From assembly GCA_022641835.1 (NCBI GenBank), contig CP048721.1, forward strand, positions 1 to 64,000: 64,000 nt of DNA, read 5' to 3'. Each line of letters starts with the position of its first letter. Within the stretch, counting starts at the first letter, position 1. The stretch comes from Petasospora fabianii. Lineage: Eukaryota; Ascomycota; Saccharomycetes; Phaffomycetales; Wickerhamomycetaceae. A program made the translations under genes and the position numbers. Of the stretch, positions 1 to 10,983 are shown in pieces. The notes under the pieces are model-generated. The model saw only the letters and a list, made by a program, of their open reading frames with translations. It had not been told where the DNA came from and did not search any database.

Positions 1-239
1 CTTGGTTACACATGCAACAATGTGGATACTCATTGCATACTTCGCCTCAGTTCGCTACGGGTACACATCTTTTTAGCTAAGATCAATGGAATAAAGCTGT
101 TAAGGGCCCAGCTAGAGAAATATTCATCTATCTGTGGGGTTCATCGTGGACCCTTACTTGTGGCAAATGGAGAAAATATTTCAAACTGTAACTAGCGTAA
201 CGTTTCATAAGTCTGCAACTGGTCATGGTAAATATTAAA
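1..239. other. Intergenic edge of window
   Basis: AT-rich sequence downstream of the permease gene. I see no open frame, tRNA or repeat in it. It presumably holds the 3' untranslated region and terminator of the permease. Confidence 0.5.
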
Positions 240-1901
240 TTAGTAAATAATGAGTGCATCATCAGATTCTCTGACCATCTTGACAGCTGGCGTTGGGGTC
301 GGAGCGGTTTCTATCTCCACTTCAACCGCATCAAAGATTTCACTAGCTTCTATCTCTTCATAATCCAGGTTCATATGTGGTCCAAAGTATGACTTCTTCT
401 TATGTACAAAGAAAAATATCATGGAGATACCCCATATCAGACCATTTAAAACGATGGTGTAATTCATTGTTTCCTTGGAGACGTTTTGAATATCCTCAGG
501 AAGACAAGACACAACAATGATGATAATCTGGAAGACAATCGAAACGATATTGATAATCGAACTCAATTTTGGACCAAGATAGAAAACACCAGGGACAAAA
601 CTGACGGTGCCCCCAATGAACCTCATCAATTGTGGGGTCACCCAGCTGACGTATGTCCCTAGAATGGAGATAGAGAACAATGCATTTGCAACAGTTGATC
701 CTGCCAAACTGAAAGCACCCATTATAAGTGCAATGATAGAAGAGGCACAAACAGCCCTCAATGGAATTCCCCAGCTCACCACCTTAACGAATTCAGCTAG
801 CGGAAGTCCACCATCTCGAGCGAAAGCCCACATCTGTCTTGAAACTGCAATTAACACATTGGCTCCCATCAAGAATTGACCAGTTGAAATCAGTATCATT
901 ACTAAAAGAGCCCATGTCTCGCCGAATGAGTCAAGTAATATCTGTGCTAGAGGCTCACCAGTTTCCGAATTCAAGAGACGATCGACATCTGGTACCATGC
1001 ATACCACTATAACAATGTTGACAAGAACACCAAGTATCCAACAAACAGAGATGGAAGAAATGATTCCTATTGGAACAGAACGAGATGGGTGCTTTGCTTC
1101 CTCTGACATATGGACACAAGAGTCGAATGAACCGACTGTCCAGACGGCGGACATGGAGCCGAATTGAATAAAGGCCCACCAATCTGGCCATGTTGAGCGA
1201 TTCTCGAAACCAGCAAAGACGTAGGTCATCGAATTGAACTCACCTCCATAAATCTTAGTTGATATAGGAAGAGCAGCTACCACAATCATTATGAGAAGAC
1301 AATTGATTGCTATACTTGTTCTTTGCATGTCCCAGGGGAAGAGACACAGGATAGTTTGGAAAAAGATGCAAGTAGCGTAGCAAATGTATGTTGCCATATC
1401 TGTAACTTCTGTGCCGTAGAGAATGTGTACACAGGCAAGAACCTGACCGGCAAGACCGTATGTTATAGAGCAGAGCGCACCACAAAGTGCCAAGGAGTTT
1501 GTGATACCTATGAAGAACGAGAGAGGGACTTTGAGCCATGCAGGCGAGAAGTGATAACTCCAAAAGTAGAGGCCCCCCGAGGTGGGTAGAGAGCTGGCAA
1601 GCTCACTCATACCAGTACCCACCAAGAGAATGAAGGCACCTGTGATGAGCCATCCCCAAATGATTGCAGCAGGTCCTGCCATGAGACCAAATGATAAGGT
1701 ACAGGCGATACTTGGAACGAGACCCATGATGGAGAAACTTAGCCCAAAGATTTGGAGGGTTCCATACGTTCTCTTGAGTTCCTGTTTATATCCCAAGGCA
1801 GCAAGGAACTCTTCATCAGGATCGACATGGTCTTCATCGGTCGTGTAAGCTGTGGAACCGTACGAGGTGCTCATGGAGCTGGCACCGGCGTGGCTGTTCA
1901 T
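240..1901 (-). CDS. Amino acid/GABA-polyamine type permease (APC superfamily)
   Basis: A 553-residue integral membrane transporter. A soluble acidic N-terminus is followed by about twelve hydrophobic segments from residue 45 to 500. The start of the membrane region (LGYKQELKRTYG, then a PSIA loop and a GMSELASSLPTSGGLYFW block) is typical of the UGA4/TPO5/HNM1 group of amino acid, GABA, choline and polyamine carriers. Known UGA4-type proteins import GABA and related compounds at the plasma or vacuolar membrane. The start is the first ATG; a second in-frame ATG lies ten codons on. GATAAG-type motifs upstream suggest nitrogen regulation. Substrate cannot be decided from sequence, so I give no gene name. 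Confidence 0.85.
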   Translation of the reverse strand: MNSHAGASSMSTSYGSTAYTTDEDHVDPDEEFLAALGYKQELKRTYGTLQIFGLSFSIMGLVPSIACTLSFGLMAGPAAIIWGWLITGAFILLVGTGMSELASSLPTSGGLYFWSYHFSPAWLKVPLSFFIGITNSLALCGALCSITYGLAGQVLACVHILYGTEVTDMATYICYATCIFFQTILCLFPWDMQRTSIAINCLLIMIVVAALPISTKIYGGEFNSMTYVFAGFENRSTWPDWWAFIQFGSMSAVWTVGSFDSCVHMSEEAKHPSRSVPIGIISSISVCWILGVLVNIVIVVCMVPDVDRLLNSETGEPLAQILLDSFGETWALLVMILISTGQFLMGANVLIAVSRQMWAFARDGGLPLAEFVKVVSWGIPLRAVCASSIIALIMGAFSLAGSTVANALFSISILGTYVSWVTPQLMRFIGGTVSFVPGVFYLGPKLSSIINIVSIVFQIIIIVVSCLPEDIQNVSKETMNYTIVLNGLIWGISMIFFFVHKKKSYFGPHMNLDYEEIEASEIFDAVEVEIETAPTPTPAVKMVRESDDALIIY

Positions 1902-2260
1902 GTGTTGGGGTAGAGATAAGGTTAATGGGTGGCAGCAGTTAGTGATTTGTGAAATTGTGAGCGTGAAGATGAGCGTGGGAGGCTGCTGGCACTGGAAAAG
2001 GCCCCAGCACAGTGAAGCATGGAGGAGCTCAGGCCCAATTCACACATATCTCCTCTCCTATCCTGGGGCCCGGGGCCTGCGCGTGTTCCTAAAATTCTCT
2101 TATCGGGGATCGAGCTGCTCGATTAAGCGAGGGCGCGCCGATCCACAGTGGACCACTGCGTCATCATCTTGCGCTCTGACCTCTAATCTGGAGGAGAGAG
2201 TGTCAAAGGGCCATTAGCTACACAAATTTTAGTTCTCGTGCAAGACATGTATATACAGCC
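1902..2260. promoter_or_regulatory. Permease promoter with GATA-factor motifs
   Basis: The gap between two minus-strand genes serves as promoter of the permease. On the minus strand it holds CTTATC at 1915-1920 (GATAAG on plus) and GATAAG at 2099-2104 (CTTATC on plus), the core bound by Gln3/Gat1-type factors. The far end is GC-rich. Motif matches this short occur by chance; regulation is an inference from the transporter family. Confidence 0.35.
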
Positions 2261-4384
2261 TCATCTTATCTTCTCAATGGCTGCTCTTTGTGCCGCCATT
2301 ATCAAGGCAGCACGAGACTTTTGATCCAATAACGCATCTGGATCTTCTCCTAGTCCCTTCAAAAGGACACCCGCTAACGTGTCACCGGCTCCAGTTACAT
2401 TCTCAGGATCCTTTTCAAGCTTTTCTGGGACATCGTAATGTTCCAAGAGAATACCATCCGGTGTAACAAGTGAGAACTGCGCTTCACTGTTGACAGCATC
2501 ACCGCCTTCCACACCGACACCACGAGAAAAGACATACACACCGTTGGCTCCATCCTTAACAACAATATTCTCTATGAAAGGAAGAAGACTGGTTGCCATT
2601 TGCATAATACCTCTTGAAAGAAGACTCTTGTAGAATGGCACCCTTCTGACCAACGCCTCAACTCGGGCTCTTAGGGAAGAATCAATGCCAAGTCTGTCAA
2701 GGGATGGGAACCAATCTTCAACATCAAACTTACCACATTCATCCATGTGGCGATACATAGATTCTAGTTCTGCAACGGTTGGTGTTACTAAGAAGATTGG
2801 ATTTTTCGAACTAAGCTGGTCAAATGCAACCTTCTTGGCCTTTGGAAGAGACGTTGGTTCAATGGTTAGTCGGAAGTCAAGCTTCTTTTGGAGCTTGTAG
2901 ATGAAAGAGAGCATCTCCCTTGAGATATTGCAATCAACCAGCACAACACGAGGGGAAGCAGCTGTCAATGCACGCTCAACGAATTCGAACGAAAGACTCT
3001 CAACGATTCCCATATCGGCACCAGCGATGACTAAAGCACCAGAGGAATCATGGAAGGAGATGTACTGACCAGTTTTCTCTCCCGGCTGCTTAGCAAGATC
3101 GTGTGGAATACTGATACTTTCCTCAATCTTTTGACCCTGTACGTCTTGTCCAATTATCGACACAAACTTTAAAGACTCGTTGCCATTCGAGGCAGAGGCC
3201 AACGCAACGTTATAACCAACACCACCAATCGACGAGGTCACCGTTGCTGGGCTTGAGTCTCCCATAACCACATCAGATAGTTTGGCATACGTGTCAAGCG
3301 CAATGGAGCCAATAACAACAGTGTTGTATTTGCCTGTGTCATTCGTCTTTGGAGTGGTTGGCGTAACTGGCGCAGATGCCGCTCGGTAAGATTGTTCAGC
3401 CTTCATCTGAGTTGAACGGATCTTCGTGAGATGCTTAGATATCTCCGCTGCCTTGCGTGAGTTATTGAGAACAAACTCAACATTGCTCTTCACACTGACA
3501 CCTTTTGTAGCTTGTGCAATCTTACTCAACAAGAATGGTGTCAACTCTTTACCCTTGATACCCTTTACCAGTGCCTCTTCGTTAGCTGCTTCAATGACTC
3601 CATTGATAAAGCTTGGGTCAAGAGCAACTTCTTCCGGTGGTGGGATACAGAGGAGTTGGCCGGTTTCAAGTTGCATGTTGTCTGCTTCGTTGATGATCAT
3701 GGCTGCCTCTTGAGTTGTGGAAAAGTTATGGACACATCCAACACCGGAGTCTCGAGTGTAGAATCCAGGGATGTTAGTCCCAGGTGGGCCCATTGTACCA
3801 ACAAACACACCTTTTGTCTCCAAATACTCCATAGTCCTCTCAATATCGAGAATACTCTTTGGTCCAGCACAAACGACTGCCACGGGCGTCCTTCCGAGCT
3901 CATCGAGATCAGCACTGACATCCATTGTCGTTTCACCATGTCGATGGACACCACCTAAACCACCAGTAGCAAACACTCTGATGGCACTCTTATGTGACAA
4001 AATCATTGTTCCACTAATTGTTGTACCTCCGTGTAGTTTATTGGCCATAACGTATGGTATGTCTCTACGTGAGACCTTGACAGCTTCGGATGTGGCCAGA
4101 AGCTCAAGATCGCTTAACGAGAGACCAACCTTCGGTGTACCATTGATGAAAGCGGTGGTTGCGGGGATTGCACCGAGCTCTCTGATCTCTGATTCAACAC
4201 GCTTGGCCATTTCGAGATTCTGAGGATATGGTAGACCATGAGTGATGATAGTCGATTCGAGCGACACAACTGGCTTGTTGTTGGCTACGGCATGCCTCAC
4301 CTCCTCCGAAACAAGCAGCGATGAGATGTTTCTCGAGGCTCTTCTCATTGAGTTGGCACACAGTGCCGGTCTTCGGAGCATCAT
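2261..4384 (-). CDS. Fused pseudouridine-5'-phosphate glycosidase / PfkB pseudouridine kinase
   Basis: A 707-residue bifunctional enzyme for pseudouridine breakdown. Residues about 25-330 are a PsuG/IndA glycosidase, with ESTIITHGLPYP near the N-terminus, the HGGTTISGT loop and TGGLGGVHRHGE; this splits pseudouridine 5'-phosphate into uracil and ribose 5-phosphate. Residues about 345-707 are a PfkB/ribokinase-type kinase, with a GSIALD start, a GGVGYN loop and NVTGAGDTLAG near the C-terminus, which would phosphorylate pseudouridine. This fusion is known in eukaryotes. The open frame extends 26 codons upstream, but only from a TTG. The first ATG pair (4384) gives MMLRRPALCANSMRRASRN, a basic Ser/Arg-rich leader that looks like a mitochondrial presequence. 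Confidence 0.93.
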   Translation of the reverse strand: MMLRRPALCANSMRRASRNISSLLVSEEVRHAVANNKPVVSLESTIITHGLPYPQNLEMAKRVESEIRELGAIPATTAFINGTPKVGLSLSDLELLATSEAVKVSRRDIPYVMANKLHGGTTISGTMILSHKSAIRVFATGGLGGVHRHGETTMDVSADLDELGRTPVAVVCAGPKSILDIERTMEYLETKGVFVGTMGPPGTNIPGFYTRDSGVGCVHNFSTTQEAAMIINEADNMQLETGQLLCIPPPEEVALDPSFINGVIEAANEEALVKGIKGKELTPFLLSKIAQATKGVSVKSNVEFVLNNSRKAAEISKHLTKIRSTQMKAEQSYRAASAPVTPTTPKTNDTGKYNTVVIGSIALDTYAKLSDVVMGDSSPATVTSSIGGVGYNVALASASNGNESLKFVSIIGQDVQGQKIEESISIPHDLAKQPGEKTGQYISFHDSSGALVIAGADMGIVESLSFEFVERALTAASPRVVLVDCNISREMLSFIYKLQKKLDFRLTIEPTSLPKAKKVAFDQLSSKNPIFLVTPTVAELESMYRHMDECGKFDVEDWFPSLDRLGIDSSLRARVEALVRRVPFYKSLLSRGIMQMATSLLPFIENIVVKDGANGVYVFSRGVGVEGGDAVNSEAQFSLVTPDGILLEHYDVPEKLEKDPENVTGAGDTLAGVLLKGLGEDPDALLDQKSRAALIMAAQRAAIEKIR

Positions 4385-4641
4385 TTTGCGACTTGAGAGG
4401 GGTATGCCAGTCGTAGGAAGGAAATCTCTTGGTAGTGGTGGTGTTTTATCTACTTGCGACAAAAGCCGTATCTTCGCGTCCTGTACGCGTCTTCCTCAAA
4501 AGGATGTCCATCGCCGCCGCTATAAGTCGCGGAGGACCTGGGAAAGGGTCGGGGTTAACAACTACACAACTACGGAGGAAGATCTAATTACGTTATCTGT
4601 AGTTAGTTCCATTGATATTGATGGCATTCTCTAAGGCAAAA

Positions 4642-6054
4642 TTACAAAGTCTTCTCAGTCAACTCAATGCTGTAGTCCTCCTTCAAGGTCTTGATGATTG
4701 GGTCGTTGATCTCTGGGGAGTATGGGGCAATCAAACCCTTCTTGACTGGCAATTCATCTCTCAAGATCAACTGGGAAGCAACAGCACATGGGGTACCAAC
4801 AAGCTTGGCCATAGAACTGTAGCCGGAGCCAGTTGGGGCACCGTAGTCGACGAGAGTAGACGTACGGGTCTCAGTAGTACCGTCAGCATTCTCAATGCCA
4901 AACTTGTGCTGCAAGAGAACCAAGTCTCTCTCACCCTTCTCCAACTGCAACATACCTTCGAAGAGAGCACACAAGGTGTCCAATGGGTTACCCTTTGGAA
5001 TGATCTTCTTATCGGACAACAAACCAAACCAGTTGAAACCGTCAATGATGGTCTTCTTGGCCTCCTCACTGGCGAACTTGGTCTTGGACTCAATAGCAGC
5101 GATCAAGTCTTCAGAGCTAGAGGACTTAGCACCCAAGTACTGGTAGAGAGCCTCGTTCCAGGCAATAGTCTTGGAGAAGACCTCGGACTCATCGTCCTTC
5201 AAGAGACCCAAGTCAACCAAAACCTTGATGAACTCTGGGAAACCAGCGAAACGCAAAGTACCACGAATGACAGTGTCAGCCTCTGGGATCTTGTACAACT
5301 CTCTGAAAGTGGTGGAGTCTCTGTTTGGGTAAGCAACCAAGTCACGCTCAGTGAACTCATTGATAGTGTATGGAGCAGTGTAACCCATCAATTCTGGGCC
5401 ATCAACCGTGACCTTTTCACCATCCTTGTAGAAAGTGGCAGAGTTTCTCAAGGCCAACAAAACACCTCTGGCAGACCAGGAGAACTTGTAACCCAATGGG
5501 TTGTTAGCATCCTCTGGGGCAACAAGACCACCACAGTAGGAAATGAAGGACTTGATCTTACCGCCAGCCTTGTGCACCTCATCGATGGTCTTAACAGCGT
5601 AAAGGTGGTCGAGACCTGGGTCCAAACCAATCTCGTTGAAAACAATGATGCCAGCCTCGTTGATCTGGTCCTCAAGCTCCTTCAAAGCTGGGGAGATGTA
5701 GGAAGTGGTGACAACGTTCTTCTTGTTCTTGATAGCAGACTTGACGACAGTGGCGTGGTAAATGTATGGGATCAAAGAGATGACAAGGTCGTGATCGGAA
5801 ACAGCAGCGTCCAACTGATCCTCCTTGGAGACATCGAGAGAGATGGCAGTGGCAACCTCGCCAGCAAGAGCCTTGGCCTTCTCGAGAGTTCTACAAGCAA
5901 CGGTGACCTCGACACCGTCAGTCTTGGAGAGAATATCAACGGTTGGTTTAGCGACGAAACCAGAGCCGAGCAGCAAAACCTTCCTGTAAAGAGGTTAGTA
6001 TTGGATCAGAAAGAGAGAGGGAGAGTTAAAGGATTCGCAAACATACTTGACCAT
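4642..6054 (-). CDS. LYS9: Saccharopine dehydrogenase (NADP+, L-glutamate-forming)
   Basis: LYS9 carries out the next-to-last step of lysine synthesis, condensing alpha-aminoadipate semialdehyde with glutamate to make saccharopine. The 449-residue product matches yeast Lys9 throughout: N-terminal Rossmann motif VLLLGSGF, VTVACRTLEKA, NEIGLDPGLDHLYAV and the C-terminal PYSPEINDPIIKTLK. The gene is split. Exon 1 is 6047-6054 (only 8 nt, ATGGTCAA), the intron is 5984-6046 (63 nt, donor GTATGT, branch point TACTAAC at 5994-6000, acceptor ACAG), and exon 2 is 4642-5983. Without splicing the protein lacks its start codon. CTG at 5971-5973 encodes a conserved leucine, which argues for standard decoding of CTG. 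Confidence 0.97.
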
Positions 6055-6227
6055 TGTGGGATGAATTGATGGGAATTGAGTCCTGTAGAAAGAGGTGGGA
6101 GTTTCGAGGATTGAAGAGTATGTGTGGTTTTTTCAAAGCTCTTCTTCGCTCGTCGGCCACCGGGCCGGCAGAACGATGACGAAGGCGATAGGACACCAAC
6201 TCCACAGGGAAGCTGTGGCCGATTGCG

Positions 6228-6234
6228 GTGACTC
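6228..6234. promoter_or_regulatory. Gcn4-type site upstream of LYS9
   Basis: A perfect TGACTCA lies about 175 bp upstream of the LYS9 ATG. It matches the consensus for Gcn4, which activates lysine and other amino acid biosynthesis genes in yeasts. The distance and the gene function fit; binding itself is inferred. Confidence 0.6.
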
Positions 6235-6283
6235 AGCGCAAGCGGTTGCCGGAAACGGCGAGATCACCGAAACCCTAGAATTT

Positions 6284-6313
6284 CGCGAATTAATCGCGAA
6301 TTAATCGCGAACT
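6284..6313. repeat. Short tandem repeat, 11-bp unit
   Basis: The unit cgcgaattaat occurs twice in a row (6284-6294, 6295-6305), followed by a partial third copy cgcgaact. It lies in the LYS9 / LicD-gene intergenic region about 230 bp from the LYS9 start. Function unknown. Confidence 0.8.
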
Positions 6314-6946
6314 CGTTCTGGGAGCCTTGAGCTCTGTTTTGGTGTTTGGAGCTCATCAGAGAGAAAAAAAAAATTGGTAGGGCAGTTGTTTCCTTCCTGC
6401 TACAGATTTGGGAGAAGCTCCATGGGACTTTATCTCTGCAACTGTGACGCTTTCGGGCACCAGGCAGTGGCAGTAAACTAATCCCATAGAGCAACTATGG
6501 AGCTTGCAGAATGTTCACAGGCACGTCCTGTACGGCTTCTAGCCAGTGCACTTTTTGAAGCTCCCTCACATCCCTTCCTCGTACATAGAAACCGATCGAG
6601 TAATATACTCACCAACTGCTTCCTTGTCCCGTAGGAACATAGCAAAAAACCACCATTAGAACATTTCGTTAGTTCCCATTTAATGGCCTTCGAGCTCGGA
6701 GCTCGTAGATAGTGGGCCGATCGTACTTCCTCGAGCGTAGAGCTGATCTGTTGTTGGAAGCCCAGCCCACGTACGCGCGTGAAACTTGATTCATGACGAA
6801 AAATTGATACAAACTGCAAGCTGTGGGTATCAGGCACCACAAACCGCCCAACCATATCATAGACATCTCCCTAATAACAATCTCCTTTCAACTTCATCAA
6901 ACAGCAGCTGCGTTCCGTTACCCTTAAGGCTTAACATTAATCCACA

Positions 6947-8809
6947 ATGACCGGTTCCAGGTTTGTCCCCAGCAACATGTCGTGGCAGATCAGGTTTAAG
7001 AGAGCACTGCATGCTTTCCAACTGTCGGTCCCCTACTGGTATCTTATATCACTTCTCTTTGCCATTTTTGTTTATGTCTCCAAGAGGTCGAGCAGCACCT
7101 TACTAAACGATGTTGATATGATATCCTTTGATGATAAGTACGAGCAGGATCCAGGCTATGTCGACCCATACGCCCTAACCTCTCTCAAGAAGCCAACATT
7201 ATTTGAAGAATTCCCATACCAGATGGACACAACTGTACTCCCAATTGCACCATACAAGCACGTTCAGGAGAGACTGGATTTTAGAGCTACAACGGCAATT
7301 TACCTAGAGTCTATCAAGAACTTTGTCCAGAAGTCAGTGTCGAATGGAGGAGGAATCCAACCACCAGTATTCAACTTCCACTGGAAAGACTTTGTTGATC
7401 TCAACATCCTGAAGCCACTCCTCGAAGAGAAGCCAAACTGTTTTAGAATTGGTGCACTGGGTTCCACTTCTAGAATCCCATGGGCTAACTGTCTTGACGA
7501 ACCTCAAAACCTTGGTTTTGTCTTCATCACACCATCTTTGGAGCCTGAATCAGAGTTCAGATTATCAATTAGAGGAAAATCTTATCTCTACACAGCTGCA
7601 CCACTTCCAAATAAACTCATATTCCTTGCTGGAGAACTTGCATTTGTCACCAAGACAGGTAAACGTCTTGGACTTGACGAGAACACCATGATCGACGAGT
7701 ACGTACAGAGGAAGTTGAAAGAGCACGGATCCTTGACCCAACAACAGATCATCAAAGCCCCAATTAACCCAGTCCATGAAATAACGGGTATCTCACAGAC
7801 ATTAAACCGTGAGCTCATCAATTTCGAAGCTGGAAAGATATTTGGAGTTGACCTCGACGTGGGCTCATTCAACGTTCAATCTACAAAGGAGAAGGCACAG
7901 TTGGCCAACGCTGCCAGACATCATGACGATCGCCATTTTAGAAACGTTCAGATTAAGACCAAGGATGGTAAATGGGCTTCAGAAGAGGATTACGATTGGA
8001 GATTCTTCAACAAAAAGCTCAATAACTTGAACAAGAGAAAGGCTCTGCATGGTGTTGTTGAGAACTATCTCCAACTATGCACGAACCTGGGTATTAACAC
8101 TTGGCTTGCAGGCGAGTCTCTGACTTCATGGCAATATAATGGTCTCATAGGGCCTTGGGAGGACACCATCAAGTTTGAGCTTCCTGCGGCTGATCTAGCA
8201 AGGGTTGCCAACTCGTTCAACTACTCCTTGATTGTTGCTGACCCAAGAAATGGTACGGGAAGCTACCTTGTTGATATTTCCCCTTGGTATTTGGAGAGAG
8301 CAAGATACAATGATGGTGGTGCTGCTCCAGATGTTGCTGATGGGCGTATCATTGACACTAAGACGGGCATTTACATAGAGCTCTCTGGTGTCATACAAGC
8401 TCCTCGTGTACCAGCAGAACTGATCGAGAGAACTAAGGACGATGCACTCTCCCAGTATGTTGTCACGGGAAGAGGAAACTTCTGGTACCTTCCTGAACTT
8501 CTCCCACTTAACAGAACACTTTATGAGGGAAAGATCTCCAATGTTCCACAAACGATACCATCCGAGTACCGTTCTCACCCAGACAACTACGTTTTCAGAG
8601 ACCACTTGAGGCTGTTTGTCGATGAAAAGAAGTGTTCTTACGTTCCAGAGGAGGAAAAAGAGAAGTTTGATCAGACTTATATCGGTTGCTGTCACGACAA
8701 TGCTATTTGGAAGGAATACAACTCCACCAAGTTTGCCACCCTCAAGTTTATGGAAGTTAATGGCAAACCACTTAATGTCATTGACGAGGTTGATATCGAT
8801 TTTGTTTAG
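6947..8809 (+). CDS. LicD-family mannosylphosphate transfer protein (MNN4-like)
   Basis: A 620-residue probable type II membrane protein of the Golgi. One transmembrane segment lies at about residues 29-45 after a basic cytoplasmic tail, followed by a long lumenal part. The C-terminal half carries LicD/fukutin-type blocks: a [20 protein letters not shown] segment and, about 75 residues later, [14 protein letters not shown], matching the LicD pattern (acceptor loop, PW[DE]D, then a D-TG-Y-D/E block). Yeast Mnn4-family members with this domain are needed to add mannosylphosphate to N-glycans. It lacks the long Lys/Glu repeat tail of S. cerevisiae Mnn4, so exact orthology is uncertain. Its stop codon overlaps that of the converging regulator gene. 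Confidence 0.8.
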   Translation: MTGSRFVPSNMSWQIRFKRALHAFQLSVPYWYLISLLFAIFVYVSKRSSSTLLNDVDMISFDDKYEQDPGYVDPYALTSLKKPTLFEEFPYQMDTTVLPIAPYKHVQERLDFRATTAIYLESIKNFVQKSVSNGGGIQPPVFNFHWKDFVDLNILKPLLEEKPNCFRIGALGSTSRIPWANCLDEPQNLGFVFITPSLEPESEFRLSIRGKSYLYTAAPLPNKLIFLAGELAFVTKTGKRLGLDENTMIDEYVQRKLKEHGSLTQQQIIKAPINPVHEITGISQTLNRELINFEAGKIFGVDLDVGSFNVQSTKEKAQLANAARHHDDRHFRNVQIKTKDGKWASEEDYDWRFFNKKLNNLNKRKALHGVVENYLQLCTNLGINTWLAGESLTSWQYNGLIGPWEDTIKFELPAADLARVANSFNYSLIVADPRNGTGSYLVDISPWYLERARYNDGGAAPDVADGRIIDTKTGIYIELSGVIQAPRVPAELIERTKDDALSQYVVTGRGNFWYLPELLPLNRTLYEGKISNVPQTIPSEYRSHPDNYVFRDHLRLFVDEKKCSYVPEEEKEKFDQTYIGCCHDNAIWKEYNSTKFATLKFMEVNGKPLNVIDEVDIDFV

Positions 8810-10785
8810 ACAGCTAAACCTTGTCCTGTTTCAGGTAACCAACTGTAAGCACTTAAAGCCTGTTTTCTCTTTTGTGCGTTGATTTTGAACTGTTCCATGT
8901 GGTCCGTCAACAAGATGAGCTTTTCACAATCTTGAAGACTTCTTACGAGTAGATTTCTTAAAGTTCTCATAAACTCAGCAGGAAATTGGATGAAGACAGC
9001 CTCAAATACACACACAAGGGTGTTGACAAGGTATTTGAACTTGTTAATCCTGGTTGGATGTGCGTGATCAACATCATTGATGATCTGTAGCACAGCATAC
9101 CCAGTCGTGAACAAGAAGGAACCAGCCAGAAATGGATACCTCTTCATTTCTGGCTCCAGCTTAAGTATCTGTTCAAGAACTTCCACACAACTAACCAAAC
9201 GTTCATACCCATCATTAGCCATATCATCTTCAAATTCTGAAATAATCGCATGTGAGTGGATGTACTGCGTGATAAAGCCTATAGCGAGGTTGATATACTT
9301 GGCGTAGAGCAGATCAATCATGAAGCTCTCGGCGTCGCTATTTGGAAGGAGAGTTTGACCTTCGAAAGACTTCTCCATTTCAAGGATTTTGTGCTGCAAA
9401 ATTCCATGTTGAGCAAATATGATACTTTGGAGTTGTCTTGGAGAAGACTGGGCTCTTTTGTACTCGTCCAGTTTGGCCATGAGCCCAGCCAATGGTAAGA
9501 ACCATCCATAGATACCTCTTGCCACATCATGATTATAATCCACAAATCTTCTTCTATTAGAGTCCATCTCAGGAGCGATTGGAGCATCTGCCGACTTTAT
9601 CCAAAAGAGTTCATCACAGGGCATGTAGACCTCAAAGAGTTCTGTATCCTCCATCAACAGCGGCATGTTGAAACTGAACGATGTGATTCGATCCAAGATG
9701 TAAACAGCCCACCAAGCACGAAGTTGTTCTTCTTTGAATTCCTCATCCGGTGAGAGCGGCGGTTGTCGCATGAGGATCCTTACGGTATCACAAGCCAACC
9801 TCCACCACTGAACGGAATCCTTGGGATACGAGAGCCACGGTTGGAAATAGCAAACATGGATCACAGCGATAAGCTCGTCATATGAAAGACGGTATGGATC
9901 CCTTGGTAGCCTGTCTTGAATCATGTGATACATCATTTGGTACGTTATTTTCCTCCTGCTACCTAGAAAGAACCAGTGATCAATGTGCATAGTCGAAGCT
10001 GTTAAGATCGTCAAAAGTAGAGTTGTATGTAGTGGACGCTTACCAGATAAAACGGCTGATGGACGCAGAATGGAGAAAACAGTAGTGCACGGTCTGTCAT
10101 TTTCACCAAAGTAAAACTCAAGGAGCTCATCTGCAACGGTTAATGGGATCCCAAGCGTACGCAGATCGTTTTCAATGGTAAGCATCAGTGGATATCTCGA
10201 GGTATCTGCAGCCGGAGTTACTGGGTAAACCGGATTCATTATTGATCCGATACTTGACAGCAGCTGAGATATTCCCATAGGGGACAAGGCTGGCGTAGTA
10301 ATTGGCTCGGGTGAAATGATTGGCTGAGGAAGTGGTACCTGAGGAACCAAAGGAGCTCGCTGTGGTCGGTGCTCGATCGAATGGGGTACTGAGGAAACAA
10401 CATCGACAGGACGGTAGTTAGTGAAACGAACATTATCTGTTAGATGACTTAGAGGAGTATTGCCCGCGCTCTTGGTGACATTGTTGTCACTCCATTTGTC
10501 GGGTGTCGATTGTGTATCTCCGACATTGTTCTGGACCAAAGGCGCACTGGAGCCAGTCGAGGAGGCACCTTTTGATTTTCTCTTTTTGATATCCTTTGGG
10601 TATTTATCACTGGCTCTTCCTCTTTTCTTCTCCTTTCTTAAGTACGTGCATGTGAGGTTCATTCGTGAACAGTGGGAACATGGGTCATTCCCATCACATT
10701 TGGTCCTCTTCACATTGCAGGTGTCACAAGCCCTCCGGATACGGGACATCTTTTTCCGAGGGCGGTCGACATCGGTGATTTCCAT
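8806..10785 (-). CDS. Zn2Cys6 binuclear-cluster transcription factor
   Basis: A 659-residue fungal regulator. Residues 20-46 form a complete zinc cluster with Cys at 20, 23, 30, 36, 39 and 46 (CX2CX6CX5CX2CX6C), preceded by the basic stretch [11 protein letters not shown] and followed by a Lys/Arg-rich linker (about 50-72). A disordered region leads to a helical fungal-specific regulatory domain from about residue 210 to 560, including a [12 protein letters not shown] segment typical of this class. The target genes cannot be told from sequence, and I do not recognise a named orthologue. The upstream region holds a GT/CA microsatellite. The gene converges on the LicD gene, and their stop codons overlap by three bases. 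Confidence 0.9.
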   Translation of the reverse strand: MEITDVDRPRKKMSRIRRACDTCNVKRTKCDGNDPCSHCSRMNLTCTYLRKEKKRGRASDKYPKDIKKRKSKGASSTGSSAPLVQNNVGDTQSTPDKWSDNNVTKSAGNTPLSHLTDNVRFTNYRPVDVVSSVPHSIEHRPQRAPLVPQVPLPQPIISPEPITTPALSPMGISQLLSSIGSIMNPVYPVTPAADTSRYPLMLTIENDLRTLGIPLTVADELLEFYFGENDRPCTTVFSILRPSAVLSGKRPLHTTLLLTILTASTMHIDHWFFLGSRRKITYQMMYHMIQDRLPRDPYRLSYDELIAVIHVCYFQPWLSYPKDSVQWWRLACDTVRILMRQPPLSPDEEFKEEQLRAWWAVYILDRITSFSFNMPLLMEDTELFEVYMPCDELFWIKSADAPIAPEMDSNRRRFVDYNHDVARGIYGWFLPLAGLMAKLDEYKRAQSSPRQLQSIIFAQHGILQHKILEMEKSFEGQTLLPNSDAESFMIDLLYAKYINLAIGFITQYIHSHAIISEFEDDMANDGYERLVSCVEVLEQILKLEPEMKRYPFLAGSFLFTTGYAVLQIINDVDHAHPTRINKFKYLVNTLVCVFEAVFIQFPAEFMRTLRNLLVRSLQDCEKLILLTDHMEQFKINAQKRKQALSAYSWLPETGQGLAV

Positions 10786-10820
10786 GTTTGCTGGCAGAAC
10801 TGATAGAAGAGAGGTTTGTG

Positions 10821-10841
10821 GTGTGTGTGTGTGTGTGTGTG
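10821..10841. repeat. GT microsatellite
   Basis: About ten GT units lie 36 bp upstream of the zinc-cluster gene's ATG ((CA)n on the coding strand), so probably in its 5' untranslated region or core promoter. Length is likely to vary between strains. Confidence 0.9.
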
Positions 10842-10983
10842 GCTTCTCTCGTGTGGGTGTCTGTTTGTTTTGATCTTTGAGGTTATCGCAGTTTGGGTTT
10901 TCGCAGCGTCCTGCACGCTAAAAACTCAAGACCGACCTGACCTACACCTAAGAGTCACAAGGAGTTTACGTACAACTATTTAT

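Larger units (their letters stand above)
6055..6946. other. Divergent intergenic region, LYS9 / LicD-family gene
   Basis: About 890 bp shared upstream region of two divergent genes. It holds the Gcn4-type site, the 11-bp repeat and an inverted repeat at 6691-6705 (CGAGCTC-G-GAGCTCG). Open frames on the minus strand here are short and show no recognisable protein. Confidence 0.6.

Noticed and set aside
4385-4462. Longer pseudouridine enzyme from a TTG at 4462
   Set aside because: No ATG; the paired ATGs at 4384 start a plausible mitochondrial leader.
4612-6069. 485-codon plus-strand ORF over LYS9
   Set aside because: It is the mirror of the well-conserved LYS9 frame; its long openness reflects codon bias, and its sequence resembles no protein.
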